A stretch of DNA of 64,000 nucleotides from an uncultured Bacteroidales bacterium (GTDB lineage Bacteria > Bacteroidota > Bacteroidia > Bacteroidales > JAUNSR01): contig CAMTOJ010000011.1 of the NCBI GenBank assembly GCA_947074145.1, positions 1 through 64,000 of the forward strand. The letters run 5' to 3'. Each line of letters starts with the position of its first letter. Position 1 is the first letter of the stretch. This document shows, one piece after another, positions 54,812-61,998 of this stretch. The position numbers and the translations under genes are program-made. The notes beneath the pieces were generated by a model. That model searched no databases. It saw only the letters and a program-made list of their open reading frames with translations, and was not told the DNA's origin.

Positions 54812-55699
54812 TCAATAAGGTATTGGTGGAAATCCTTTGGTTAAAATTATAAAATATAATGGTATTTGACTAGGAAATGGATTTTCATAAGCATTTTTCT
54901 TCGAGTCATAATCACCATCGGAACCATGAGTTCTTTGATATTTACTATATCCATTGTTCGGATGTGTATGCCAATCAGTATGTGTTTGATATTCTCCACT
55001 GGTGGTTTTCAACTGAAGCTGAGGAGACTTCTTAGGCATCTTAGCTTCAGTGCGAGTATTGTTGATATGCTGTCCCATGAAGATCTCTGTTACTACATTC
55101 GGATTATCCGATTTGCTTAAATAATAGCCTCCGACCTCTTTCCCTATCATTTCTGAAAATCCGATAGCAAAATTCTCAAATCCCTTTACCGTAGGGTTAC
55201 CCTCACCTCCAATATCCCAAGAATTATCTTTATTCTTAAGATCCAATTTGTCTTTAAGTATACCTTTCTCAATTTTATCCATTCGAGTTTTTGCTTCGCC
55301 TTTACGATTTGTTCTTAAAGTATATGAATCGGTCTTTTTATCATATTTGAATTTTCCTATCTGATCGAAATCATCATCAGTTTTTTCAACAAGAATCATC
55401 GTTCCTGTTTCATCATCGTATCTATATAGGTCCATCCCATCCGGATCAATATACTTCACCGGATTATTAGCACAATACGCATAAGGACTAATAGAATAAT
55501 ATTTCTCTGCCAATGGATCCATAGAATGCCATCTGCTTATAGTCTGATCATAAAACCTTGCGCCATAATCATACATATTAAATCCATGAGATGAAATCTT
55601 TTCTTTCCCATTATAGGCATATTCAAGATCTGATACATTAACGTCAATCCCTGAAGGAAAATAAGCAGTTTTATTTTGTAGAGTTTTATCTGAATTCAA
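54812..55699 (-). CDS. Orphan Rhs C-terminal cassette with JAB-like metallopeptidase toxin
   Basis: Residues 1-88 are the same Rhs core end as in the cassette at 52784, followed by a new tip. Near the end, VTEIFMGQH, then THTDWHTHPNNGYSKYQ and THGSDGDYDSKK give the JAMM metal motif (Glu, HxHP, SxxD), as in JAB-like toxins of polymorphic toxin systems. JAB proteases cleave isopeptide or peptide bonds; the target is unknown. The first codon is TTG with a stop four codons upstream, so the cassette has lost its N-terminal Rhs part. Confidence 0.78.
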   Translation of the reverse strand: MNSDKTLQNKTAYFPSGIDVNVSDLEYAYNGKEKISSHGFNMYDYGARFYDQTISRWHSMDPLAEKYYSISPYAYCANNPVKYIDPDGMDLYRYDDETGTMILVEKTDDDFDQIGKFKYDKKTDSYTLRTNRKGEAKTRMDKIEKGILKDKLDLKNKDNSWDIGGEGNPTVKGFENFAIGFSEMIGKEVGGYYLSKSDNPNVVTEIFMGQHINNTRTEAKMPKKSPQLQLKTTSGEYQTHTDWHTHPNNGYSKYQRTHGSDGDYDSKKNAYENPFPSQIPLYFIILTKGFPPIPY

Positions 55700-55714
55700 T
55701 TCTGCCTTTTATAT
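55435..55714 (-). repeat. Rhs-core direct repeat, copy 2
   Basis: This 280-bp stretch is the partner of 52520-52798 in the same orientation, 2.9 kb away. It has one extra base near its 5' end (coding strand) compared with copy 1. Confidence 0.95.
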
Positions 55715-55869
55715 TGCCTTAAAGATCTGTTACATTATAAACTAAACGATAATCTAATCCCCGATTTAAGTAAGCATATAAATAGTCAAATTTATTTATT
55801 TTATATAAAACATAAAGTATTTATATCTTATTACTAAAGATAATTGAATTTTTTATTAATAATTATCCC

Positions 55870-55915
55870 TAAAAAAAATCCGCCGACCTTGATTCAATCA
55901 ATCAAAACCGGCGGA
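55870..55915 (-). terminator. Intrinsic terminator of the aromatic amino acid operon
   Basis: On the minus strand ATTCCGCCG with further pairs pairs with CGGCGGAT, including an inner TTGATT/AATCAA helix, and a run of eight Ts follows. It lies 25 bp after tyrA. Confidence 0.92.
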
Positions 55916-55940
55916 ATAAATTTTATAATATCCTAAAAAA

Positions 55941-56717
55941 TTAAGCCTTAATATTCTTTCGTGATTCCGTTAAATATTTCTTTAACGCAACAGTATCCTT
56001 TTTCTTAATAATCTCAAGCAGAATAGTCAGCTTATCCTGAATCTTTTCAATCTGCCCCGGAGTATGAGGATTGAAAAGAATCTCAGACAAAAGATAATCA
56101 TCTTCAGACAAAAGACCTCTTGCAATATTCATATGTCGTTTAAAGGTTGTCCCTGGAGCCTCCTGTGGCTTCATAACACCCGTAAAGACAAGTGTTGAAA
56201 CGAAAGGGATAGATAACGAATATGCGATAGTTTCATCATGCTCCTCAAAACTATATTCGAAAATATTAAGTCTAAGATTTTGATAAAGGTCTTTAAAAAA
56301 CACTTTTCCTAAGTGATCGGACTCAGATATAAGAATTGTAAATTGAGTAGAAAGATCTGAAAGGCTCGCAAATGTTGGTCCGAACATCGGGTGAGTAGAA
56401 ACAAAAGGATGTCCTGCATTAGCATAAAACTCCGGCAATCCTGTCTTTACAGAAGCTATATCCGAAAGAATACAACTTTTGCTTACATAAGGAAGAATCT
56501 TTTCAAAAGCAGGTATAGTATATTTTATAGTAACCGCATTTATCACAAGTTGCGGGTCAAACTCTTGTATCTCTTCAAGTTTTGTCATTCTAATTGTATT
56601 GAACACAAAACGTAGCTTAAGAGGATCAGTGTCAAATATTGCCACCTCATGATCCATACAAAGCACATCGGTAAAAAATGTCCCCATCTTACCGGCACCA
56701 AGAACTAATATTCTCAT
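55941..56717 (-). CDS. tyrA: Prephenate dehydrogenase
   Basis: The 258-residue protein has the NAD-binding loop LVLGAGKMGTFF (about 3-14), SDIASVKTGLPEF (about 93-105) and the substrate-site FVSTHPMFGP (about 113-122), all typical of TyrA. It oxidatively decarboxylates prephenate to 4-hydroxyphenylpyruvate for tyrosine. No ACT or chorismate mutase domain is present; the mutase is fused to the DAHP synthase encoded upstream. It is the last gene of the operon and lies 102 bp after the synthase, with a hairpin in between. Confidence 0.93.
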   Translation of the reverse strand: MRILVLGAGKMGTFFTDVLCMDHEVAIFDTDPLKLRFVFNTIRMTKLEEIQEFDPQLVINAVTIKYTIPAFEKILPYVSKSCILSDIASVKTGLPEFYANAGHPFVSTHPMFGPTFASLSDLSTQFTILISESDHLGKVFFKDLYQNLRLNIFEYSFEEHDETIAYSLSIPFVSTLVFTGVMKPQEAPGTTFKRHMNIARGLLSEDDYLLSEILFNPHTPGQIEKIQDKLTILLEIIKKKDTVALKKYLTESRKNIKA

Positions 56718-56750
56718 TTTTTCTTTTTTATCTTATGTTATATGAAAAAC

Positions 56751-56786
56751 ACCCCCTTTTATCAATTTAAAGGAGTAAAAAGGGGT
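56751..56786 (-). other. Intercistronic hairpin before tyrA
   Basis: The transcript can pair ACCCCTTTTT with AAAAGGGGGT around a 16-nt loop, followed by GTTTTTC. It may reduce transcription into tyrA or stabilise mRNA ends. The T tract is imperfect. Confidence 0.5.
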
Positions 56787-56819
56787 ATCCTTTCATTTAT
56801 ATTTTAAGATCCTCAGCTA

Positions 56820-57881
56820 TTATTTATTGATAAGGTCAAGCTGAGTTCTTACAGACTCTTCATGTATCGCCTCAAGAATTATCTTAACGAAATCACCATG
56901 CATACCCATATCCTCTGCCTGTTTGATACGTTTAGTCATAATCTCATCATATCTACCCGTCTGAAGAACAGGCATAGAGTGTTCTTTTTTGAATACAGCA
57001 ATCTCTTTTGATATACGTAGACGCTTTGCAAGAAGTTCCAATAACTGATCATCAAGATCATCAATCTGACGACGTAAAGTCGTAAGATTTTCTGTCGACT
57101 GAGTCTCATCACGAATAACAATAGTATTCAAAATTACATCAAGAGATTCAGGAGTTATCTGCTGATCTTTATCACTCCATGCACAATCAGGACAAATATG
57201 CGATTCAATTATTAATCCGTCGAAACCAAGGTCCATTGCCTGTTGAGAAAGCGGAGCGATAAGTTCACGTTTTCCTCCAATATGACTCGGGTCACAAATA
57301 ATAGGTAAACTTGGCATTCTGCGACGTAGCTCAATAGGTATATGCCATTGTGGAAGGTTTCTGTAAACTTTTTTATCATAAGAACTGAATCCTCTATGAA
57401 TAACTCCTATTTTACGAATTCCTGCATTATAAATACGCTCAATAGCTCCGATCCAAAGCTCAAGATCCGGATTAACGGGATTCTTAATAAGCACCGGAAT
57501 ATCAACACCTACAAGAGCATCGGCAATTTCCTGCATAGCAAAAGGATTAGCTGTTGTACGAGCTCCGATCCATAAAATATCCACACCATGCGCAAGAGCC
57601 TCTTCTACATGACCTTTTGTTGCAACCTCAACAGCAGTGTACATTCCTGTTTCTTCTTTTACTTTTTGCAACCAAGGCAATCCGATAGCTCCGATACCTT
57701 CGAAACCTCCCGGTTTGGTACGTGGTTTCCAGATTCCCGCTCTGAATATTTTTATACCTGCTTTTGCAAGTTCTCTGGCAGTTTTCATTACCTGCTCTTC
57801 GCTTTCAGCACTACATGGTCCTGAAATAACCAATGGACGTTTATTCTCTATTCCCGGAAGTAAAATTGATTCAAGTTTCAT
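56820..57881 (-). CDS. Bifunctional DAHP synthase / chorismate mutase
   Basis: Residues 1-265 are a type I-beta 3-deoxy-7-phosphoheptulonate synthase with VISGPCSAES (18-27), FRAGIWKPRTKPGGFEG (about 46-62), GARTTANPFAMQE and CDPSHIGGKR. Residues about 268-353 are an AroQ-type chorismate mutase domain (TTLRRQIDDLDDQLLELLAKR). The fusion controls entry into the shikimate pathway and makes prephenate for PheA and TyrA of the same operon. Fusions in this order are standard in Bacteroidota. The gap to the aminotransferase gene is 24 bp. Confidence 0.96.
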   Translation of the reverse strand: MKLESILLPGIENKRPLVISGPCSAESEEQVMKTARELAKAGIKIFRAGIWKPRTKPGGFEGIGAIGLPWLQKVKEETGMYTAVEVATKGHVEEALAHGVDILWIGARTTANPFAMQEIADALVGVDIPVLIKNPVNPDLELWIGAIERIYNAGIRKIGVIHRGFSSYDKKVYRNLPQWHIPIELRRRMPSLPIICDPSHIGGKRELIAPLSQQAMDLGFDGLIIESHICPDCAWSDKDQQITPESLDVILNTIVIRDETQSTENLTTLRRQIDDLDDQLLELLAKRLRISKEIAVFKKEHSMPVLQTGRYDEIMTKRIKQAEDMGMHGDFVKIILEAIHEESVRTQLDLINK

Positions 57882-57905
57882 ATGTTAATTTTTTTATTGT
57901 CTGAT

Positions 57906-59087
57906 TTATAATGTTATATTTTCTTTTATTCTTTTTATCGACTTATCATAAGTTGCTTCATTAGCACAAAGTGAAATTCTGATATATCTGTTTCCGTTAC
58001 TTCCGAATATCATTCCCGGTGTAATGAAAACTCTTGCGTTTTGGAGAATATCCTCTGTGAACTCTTCTACCGAATCATATTTATCAGGAATCCGTCCCCA
58101 AAGGAAAAGACCTGTTTGCGATTCATCGAAACTACAGCCAAGCAATGACATTAATTCCTCCGCTTTTTTCCGCCTTTCCTTATAAACTTCATTATTAGCC
58201 TTGTGCCACTCTTCCGTATTTGAAAGCGCTTGAACGGCTGCAAGTTGTAAAGGTTTATACATCCCTGAGTCAACATTACTTTTTACTCTTAATATCCATT
58301 CTATAAAATCAGAATTAGAGCAAGCAACTCCTATTCTCCATCCAGGCATATTATGCGATTTACTCATTGAGTTAAGTTCGATACAAATATCCTTTGCTCC
58401 TTCAGTTTCAAGAATACTTAATGGTTTGTCATTAAGTATAAAACTATAAGGATTATCATTGATAATCACAATATTATGTTTCTTACCGAAATCAACAAGT
58501 TTTCTGAATAGCTCGGGTGAAGAATTCTTTCCCGTAGGCATATTAGGATAATTAACCCACATCAGCTTCACATCGCTAAGGTCAAGTTTTTCAAGCTCTT
58601 CAAAATTAGGTTCCCAATTAGACTCAGCTGTAAGATCATAATTTATCACTTCGGCCTGAGCAAGTTTGCTAACAGCGGAATATGTTGGATAACCGGGATT
58701 AGGAACAAGCACTTTATCACCCGGGTTTACAAATGCAAGAGTGATATGCATTATTCCCTCTTTTGAACCTATTAAAGGTTGAATCTCTTTATTTGCATCA
58801 AGATTTACACCATACCATCTTTGATACCACTCAGCATAAGCCTTTCTGAATTCCGGAATTCCGACATATGGTTGATAACCATTTGCTCCGTTATTGTGAG
58901 ATTCTGTACATAGTACTTCAAGAGTACTTTCAGAAGGCGGCAGATCGGGATTTCCAATCCCTAAATTAATCACATCCATCCCCTGTGCATTCATCTGTGC
59001 AACCTGTTTCAATTTTCTTGAGAAGTAGTATTCTTCTACTTTTGAAACCCTCTCTGCAGGAATGATGTTTAATTGTGGCTTTTCCAT
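57906..59087 (-). CDS. PLP-dependent aminotransferase, probably aromatic
   Basis: The 393-residue class I/II aminotransferase has LGIGNPDLPPS (about 43-53), VPNPGYPTYSAV (about 110-121), NYPNMPTGKNS and the PLP lysine in NSMSKSHNMPGWRIGVA (about 239-255). In this operon, between pheA and the DAHP synthase fusion, it most likely transaminates phenylpyruvate and hydroxyphenylpyruvate to Phe and Tyr. By sequence it also resembles LL-diaminopimelate or alanine aminotransferase-like enzymes, so the specificity is inferred from the operon. Confidence 0.92.
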   Translation of the reverse strand: MEKPQLNIIPAERVSKVEEYYFSRKLKQVAQMNAQGMDVINLGIGNPDLPPSESTLEVLCTESHNNGANGYQPYVGIPEFRKAYAEWYQRWYGVNLDANKEIQPLIGSKEGIMHITLAFVNPGDKVLVPNPGYPTYSAVSKLAQAEVINYDLTAESNWEPNFEELEKLDLSDVKLMWVNYPNMPTGKNSSPELFRKLVDFGKKHNIVIINDNPYSFILNDKPLSILETEGAKDICIELNSMSKSHNMPGWRIGVACSNSDFIEWILRVKSNVDSGMYKPLQLAAVQALSNTEEWHKANNEVYKERRKKAEELMSLLGCSFDESQTGLFLWGRIPDKYDSVEEFTEDILQNARVFITPGMIFGSNGNRYIRISLCANEATYDKSIKRIKENITL

Positions 59088-59139
59088 TTTTGTTTATTTC
59101 AAATAATGTTTTATCAATTATGATTGATGTTTATATTCT

Positions 59140-59982
59140 TTATTCGGCAGCTTCAAATTCTCTGTATTCGCCGATGATATTGAAATCTTTCGTAAAAGGT
59201 CGTATTGCTTCTATTGCATCTTTATAATTTGAATAATCCTCAAATTTTAGATCAATATAAAAGCGATATTCCCATTCTCTTCCGATTATCGGAGTAGATT
59301 GAATCTTCGTAAGATTTATATTGTAGAAATAAAGTGTCGTCAACACTTTTGACAGAGATCCCTCTATATGAGGGACACAAAATACAACCGAAGATTTATT
59401 CACTTTATGAGTATCTGTCATATCATCCGCAATCCATTTATCTGCAAGAACAAGAAATCTTGTGAAGTTTCTTTTATTAGTCTCTATCTCTCTATACAAG
59501 ATATTAAGATTGTATAATTGGGCAGCATATTCACTACATATTGCGGCATGCCCTTTAAGTGATTGATTACTTATCTCCTTGGCACTACTTGCAGTATCTC
59601 CCTTTTCAACTAATTTCATATTCTTATATTTATCAAGAAACTCGGTGCACTGCATAAGAGCGATAGGATGAGAATTAACCTCTACTATATCATCAATAGT
59701 TTCTCCCGGAAGGGCTGCAAGTGTATGAGAAATATGCAATTTATACTCTCCTATTACCTTCATATCACTATTTCTTAGCAATTCATGATTCTGAAGAAGA
59801 GGTCCCGCAATAGTATTTTCAATAGCCATTACACCGAAAAGATTACGATCCTGGGTAAATTGAGTAAACATTTCAGGAAAAGACAGACACTCTACTGTTT
59901 TTATCTCTTCATTCTTGAAATAGTTCTTTGCTGCCATCTCATGGTAACAACCCTCAACCCCTTGTATAGCTATTTTTTTCAT
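59140..59982 (-). CDS. pheA: Prephenate dehydratase
   Basis: The 280-residue protein has the dehydratase domain (about 1-180: VEGCYHEMAAKNYF, FGVMAIENTIAGPL and the catalytic TRF in KRNFTRFLVLADK) and a C-terminal ACT domain (about 198-275). The ACT phenylalanine motifs differ from the classical GALV and ESRP: here they read GSLS and QSTP (KIQSTPIIG). It converts prephenate to phenylpyruvate. It is the first gene of the operon, 33 bp after the attenuator terminator. Confidence 0.95.
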   Translation of the reverse strand: MKKIAIQGVEGCYHEMAAKNYFKNEEIKTVECLSFPEMFTQFTQDRNLFGVMAIENTIAGPLLQNHELLRNSDMKVIGEYKLHISHTLAALPGETIDDIVEVNSHPIALMQCTEFLDKYKNMKLVEKGDTASSAKEISNQSLKGHAAICSEYAAQLYNLNILYREIETNKRNFTRFLVLADKWIADDMTDTHKVNKSSVVFCVPHIEGSLSKVLTTLYFYNINLTKIQSTPIIGREWEYRFYIDLKFEDYSNYKDAIEAIRPFTKDFNIIGEYREFEAAE

Positions 59983-60014
59983 ATTATTATTTAATTTATC
60001 CTTCGTTTGATATT

Positions 60015-60049
60015 AAAAAAAAATCCCGCCTACATTCGTAAGCGGGATT
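60015..60049 (-). terminator. Attenuator terminator of the aromatic operon
   Basis: In the transcript AATCCCGCTTAC pairs with GTAGGCGGGATT (12 bp, one G-U pair) around a GAAT loop, followed by a run of nine U. It lies between the leader peptide and pheA, where a simple terminator would make no sense, so it is conditional. Confidence 0.9.
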
Positions 60050-60107
60050 CTAAATATATTGTGATATTATTAATCTTTCTGTTTTACTACATACACAGAT
60101 TCCCGCT
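60041..60107 (-). promoter_or_regulatory. Antiterminator pairing of the Phe/Tyr attenuator
   Basis: AGCGGGAAUCU at the end of the leader cistron (60107-60097) can pair with AGAAUCCCGCU (60051-60041), which is the 5' arm of the terminator: 7 bp, one A-A mismatch, then 3 bp. The two structures exclude each other. A ribosome finishing the leader peptide would cover the upstream partner; one stalled at the Phe/Tyr codons would leave it free. Confidence 0.82.
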
Positions 60108-60170
60108 CTTACTGTTTGAGTAAAAGTAATAAAAGTAAAATCGGAAATATGTTGCATTTGTATGTTGCAT
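60087..60170 (-). CDS. Phe/Tyr-rich leader peptide of the pheA operon
   Basis: An ATG at 60170 opens a 27-codon frame ending with TAG at 60089-60087. Residues 8-17 read YFRFYFYYFY, that is nine aromatic residues (four Phe, five Tyr) in ten codons. The stop codon lies 36 nt before the attenuator terminator stem. The cistron sits between a consensus promoter and pheA. All features match ribosome-mediated attenuation, in which slow decoding of Phe or Tyr codons prevents terminator formation. A second ATG at 60157 is in another frame and gives no such run. Confidence 0.93.
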   Translation of the reverse strand: MQHTNATYFRFYFYYFYSNSKSGNLCM

Positions 60171-60220
60171 TTTCTCTTTGTTTTTTCCTAAAGAACAGTT
60201 TATTTCGTTCTTCGATGGTG

Positions 60221-60251
60221 CAAAAGTAATAGTTCACTTTTAATTACCAAA
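60221..60251 (-). promoter_or_regulatory. Consensus promoter of the aromatic operon
   Basis: On the minus strand TTTG (60251-60248), exactly 19 bp, and TACTTTTG (60228-60221) match the Bacteroides housekeeping consensus TTTG-N19-TAnnTTTG. The transcript would begin about 45 nt before the leader peptide start. Confidence 0.85.
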
Positions 60252-60373
60252 TAATAGATCAATTTTTTTATCAGAAAAAAATAAATATTTGTTATTTATC
60301 ATATCAAATTAATAACTATTTGCTGCTTTTACCTATTATGTAGTAGTAAACCGTAACATGTTATAATAAAATA

Positions 60374-60409
60374 AAAATCCCGATATCTTCAAATTGAAAA
60401 TATCGGGAT
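60374..60409 (-). terminator. Intrinsic terminator of the Crp/Fnr gene
   Basis: ATCCCGATATTTTC pairs with GAAGATATCGGGAT around a 5-nt loop in the minus-strand transcript (one internal G-U pair), followed by TTTTATTTTA. Confidence 0.88.
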
Positions 60410-60479
60410 CTCTTGTTCTTTAATTTATCGTTTTTTTCAGACAATTGTATATCATCTAAAAAGATGGATTATCTTTATT

Positions 60480-61175
60480 TTATCCGAACTTATTAATCTT
60501 GCGAAGTTTCGTCTCATCAAGAATTTTCAGTCGACGTCCGTCCACTGTTAAGATCCCTTCCGAGCAAAAACTCGACAATGTTCTGATAGCATTCGATGTT
60601 GTCATATTTGAAAGATTGGCAAGATCCTCACGCGCAAGATAAATATTTATCGTACATCCGTCTGCCTCAGTTCCATATTTCTCAAGAAGGAAAATCAAAG
60701 AATCGGCCAGTCGTCCTCTGATATGTTTTTGTGTAAGATTTACTGTTCGCTCATCCGATTCACCCAAATCTGTAGCAAGTTCTCTTATGAAAAACATAGC
60801 CAACGCATTATTCTTCATAATAAGTTCCTCTATAATTTCCATTGGAATCATTGCAATTGTAGAACATTCGAATGCAGCAGCCTCAGTCACATAAGCTTCA
60901 TTTGCAAAATAAGCTCTGTAACCGAAATATTGAACCGGACTCATCAATCTCATGATCTGGTTTCGTCCACCAATTCCTTCTTTATAGATTTTTACCTTAC
61001 CTTTGAAAATGCACATAAGAAACTTAGGATCTTCATTTTCACGGTATATCAATTCATTTTTTTTAAAATGTTTTATCAAAGTACTATCTTTCACCAATTC
61101 CTGTTCGGACGGATCAAGAAGAGTCCAGATTTGTGATAGGTATTCTTCTATTTCAATTTCTTTATTACCAGACAT
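60480..61175 (-). CDS. Crp/Fnr-family transcriptional regulator
   Basis: The 231-residue protein has a cyclic-nucleotide-binding-like beta-roll (about 30-125: FKKNELIYRENEDPKFLMCIF, then GKVKIYKEG) and a C-terminal winged HTH (about 155-225: LAREDLANLSNMTTSNAIRTL). There is no Fnr-type cysteine cluster, and the cAMP-contacting residues of CRP are not evident, so the signal is unknown. It is monocistronic with its own -7 box and terminator. Confidence 0.9.
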   Translation of the reverse strand: MSGNKEIEIEEYLSQIWTLLDPSEQELVKDSTLIKHFKKNELIYRENEDPKFLMCIFKGKVKIYKEGIGGRNQIMRLMSPVQYFGYRAYFANEAYVTEAAAFECSTIAMIPMEIIEELIMKNNALAMFFIRELATDLGESDERTVNLTQKHIRGRLADSLIFLLEKYGTEADGCTINIYLAREDLANLSNMTTSNAIRTLSSFCSEGILTVDGRRLKILDETKLRKINKFG

Positions 61176-61215
61176 TACTAATAATTATTTTCTTAGAGAA
61201 ATATGTTATAAAGCA

Positions 61216-61223
61216 CAAATATA
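61216..61223 (-). promoter_or_regulatory. -7 box for the Crp/Fnr gene
   Basis: The minus strand reads TATATTTG, matching TAnnTTTG, 41 bp upstream of the start codon. Confidence 0.45.
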
Positions 61224-61263
61224 ATATTTTTTATAATCGCTTATATTCAAATGTTATACAAAT

Positions 61264-61866
61264 TTAATTCAACACGTTATTGTCTTGTCCGGAGGTGATA
61301 TTTATCTTATGATATTTATATCCCAAAATATGAAGAGCTATCGAAACACCAAGTTTATAAAAGATCTCAGTAGTCTTTGCAAACACAAAAAAAGCGTGTT
61401 GACTTTGAGGTTCTATATTCTCTTTTCTAATAAGAGTATGGGCAAGATTTGCAGCCTCATAAATAAAACTGTTTAGCTTCTCTCTTTTTTCAATATCAAA
61501 TTTTTCGGCATAATTACTTCCGGCAATCATTATATTTTCAGTCACATAATCATCCATATGATCAAAACCTTTTGCCGACTTTATATGATCATAAAGATTC
61601 TCTATCTTTTCATATTTTTCCCAATCAAGATCCCAAAGACTCGCTGTGGCAAGACCGAAATAGCAGGCCCAAGCGATAGATACCACCGGGTATTTTGATA
61701 TTTCAGGAACGGCATCCACCATATATTCCGGAGCCAGTTTTGTCCATAAATCCGACAATTCTTCTACATCAAGAAAAGTCTCATCCATGTAACCTTTTTC
61801 TATTGCAAGAGCTGTCAATCTTTTTGTCAGATTTTCAGCATAAATCTGTGTATATTCCGCACTCAT
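61264..61866 (-). CDS. Conserved hypothetical protein
   Basis: The start at 61866 (MSAEYTQIYAENLTKRL) is preferred; an upstream GTG at 61920 would read through a palindromic operator. The product of about 200 residues is soluble and helical, with two weakly hydrophobic stretches (PVVSIAWACYFGLATASLWDLDW and FVFAKTTEIFYKLGVSIALHILGY, each given in part), and no recognised domain. I do not know its function. The operator in front of it suggests control by a dimeric regulator, perhaps the Crp/Fnr protein encoded next. Confidence 0.7.
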   Translation of the reverse strand: MSAEYTQIYAENLTKRLTALAIEKGYMDETFLDVEELSDLWTKLAPEYMVDAVPEISKYPVVSIAWACYFGLATASLWDLDWEKYEKIENLYDHIKSAKGFDHMDDYVTENIMIAGSNYAEKFDIEKREKLNSFIYEAANLAHTLIRKENIEPQSQHAFFVFAKTTEIFYKLGVSIALHILGYKYHKINITSGQDNNVLN

Positions 61867-61895
61867 AATTTTTGTTTTTACTGGTGTTTTAATAA

Positions 61896-61919
61896 TGTCT
61901 GTTAAGATTATAACAGACA
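61896..61919. promoter_or_regulatory. Palindromic operator candidate TGTCTGTTA-N6-TAACAGACA
   Basis: Perfect 9-bp arms separated by 6 bp, 30 bp upstream of the ATG at 61866. The size and spacing fit a site for a dimeric HTH protein such as a Crp/Fnr member (which also uses N6 spacers), though the arms are not the usual TTGA or TGTGA. Confidence 0.55.
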
Positions 61920-61998
61920 CAACAATTTATCGTTTAATTTCAGCCCTATTCATAATTGATTTATTTCAATTTATGTTACAGTGAATAAAATAAACAAT

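Noticed and set aside
52520..55714. Direct repeats as ends of an insertion sequence or composite transposon
   Set aside because: The repeats encode the Rhs core end in frame with both toxin tips; there is no transposase or terminal inverted repeat.
60155..60157. Alternative start of the leader peptide at the second ATG
   Set aside because: It is in a different frame and encodes no amino acid run; the ATG at 60170 gives the Phe/Tyr block and a well-placed stop.
61867..61920. GTG start at 61920 for the unknown gene at 61264
   Set aside because: It would translate through the palindromic operator; the ATG at 61866 is a normal start and fits better.
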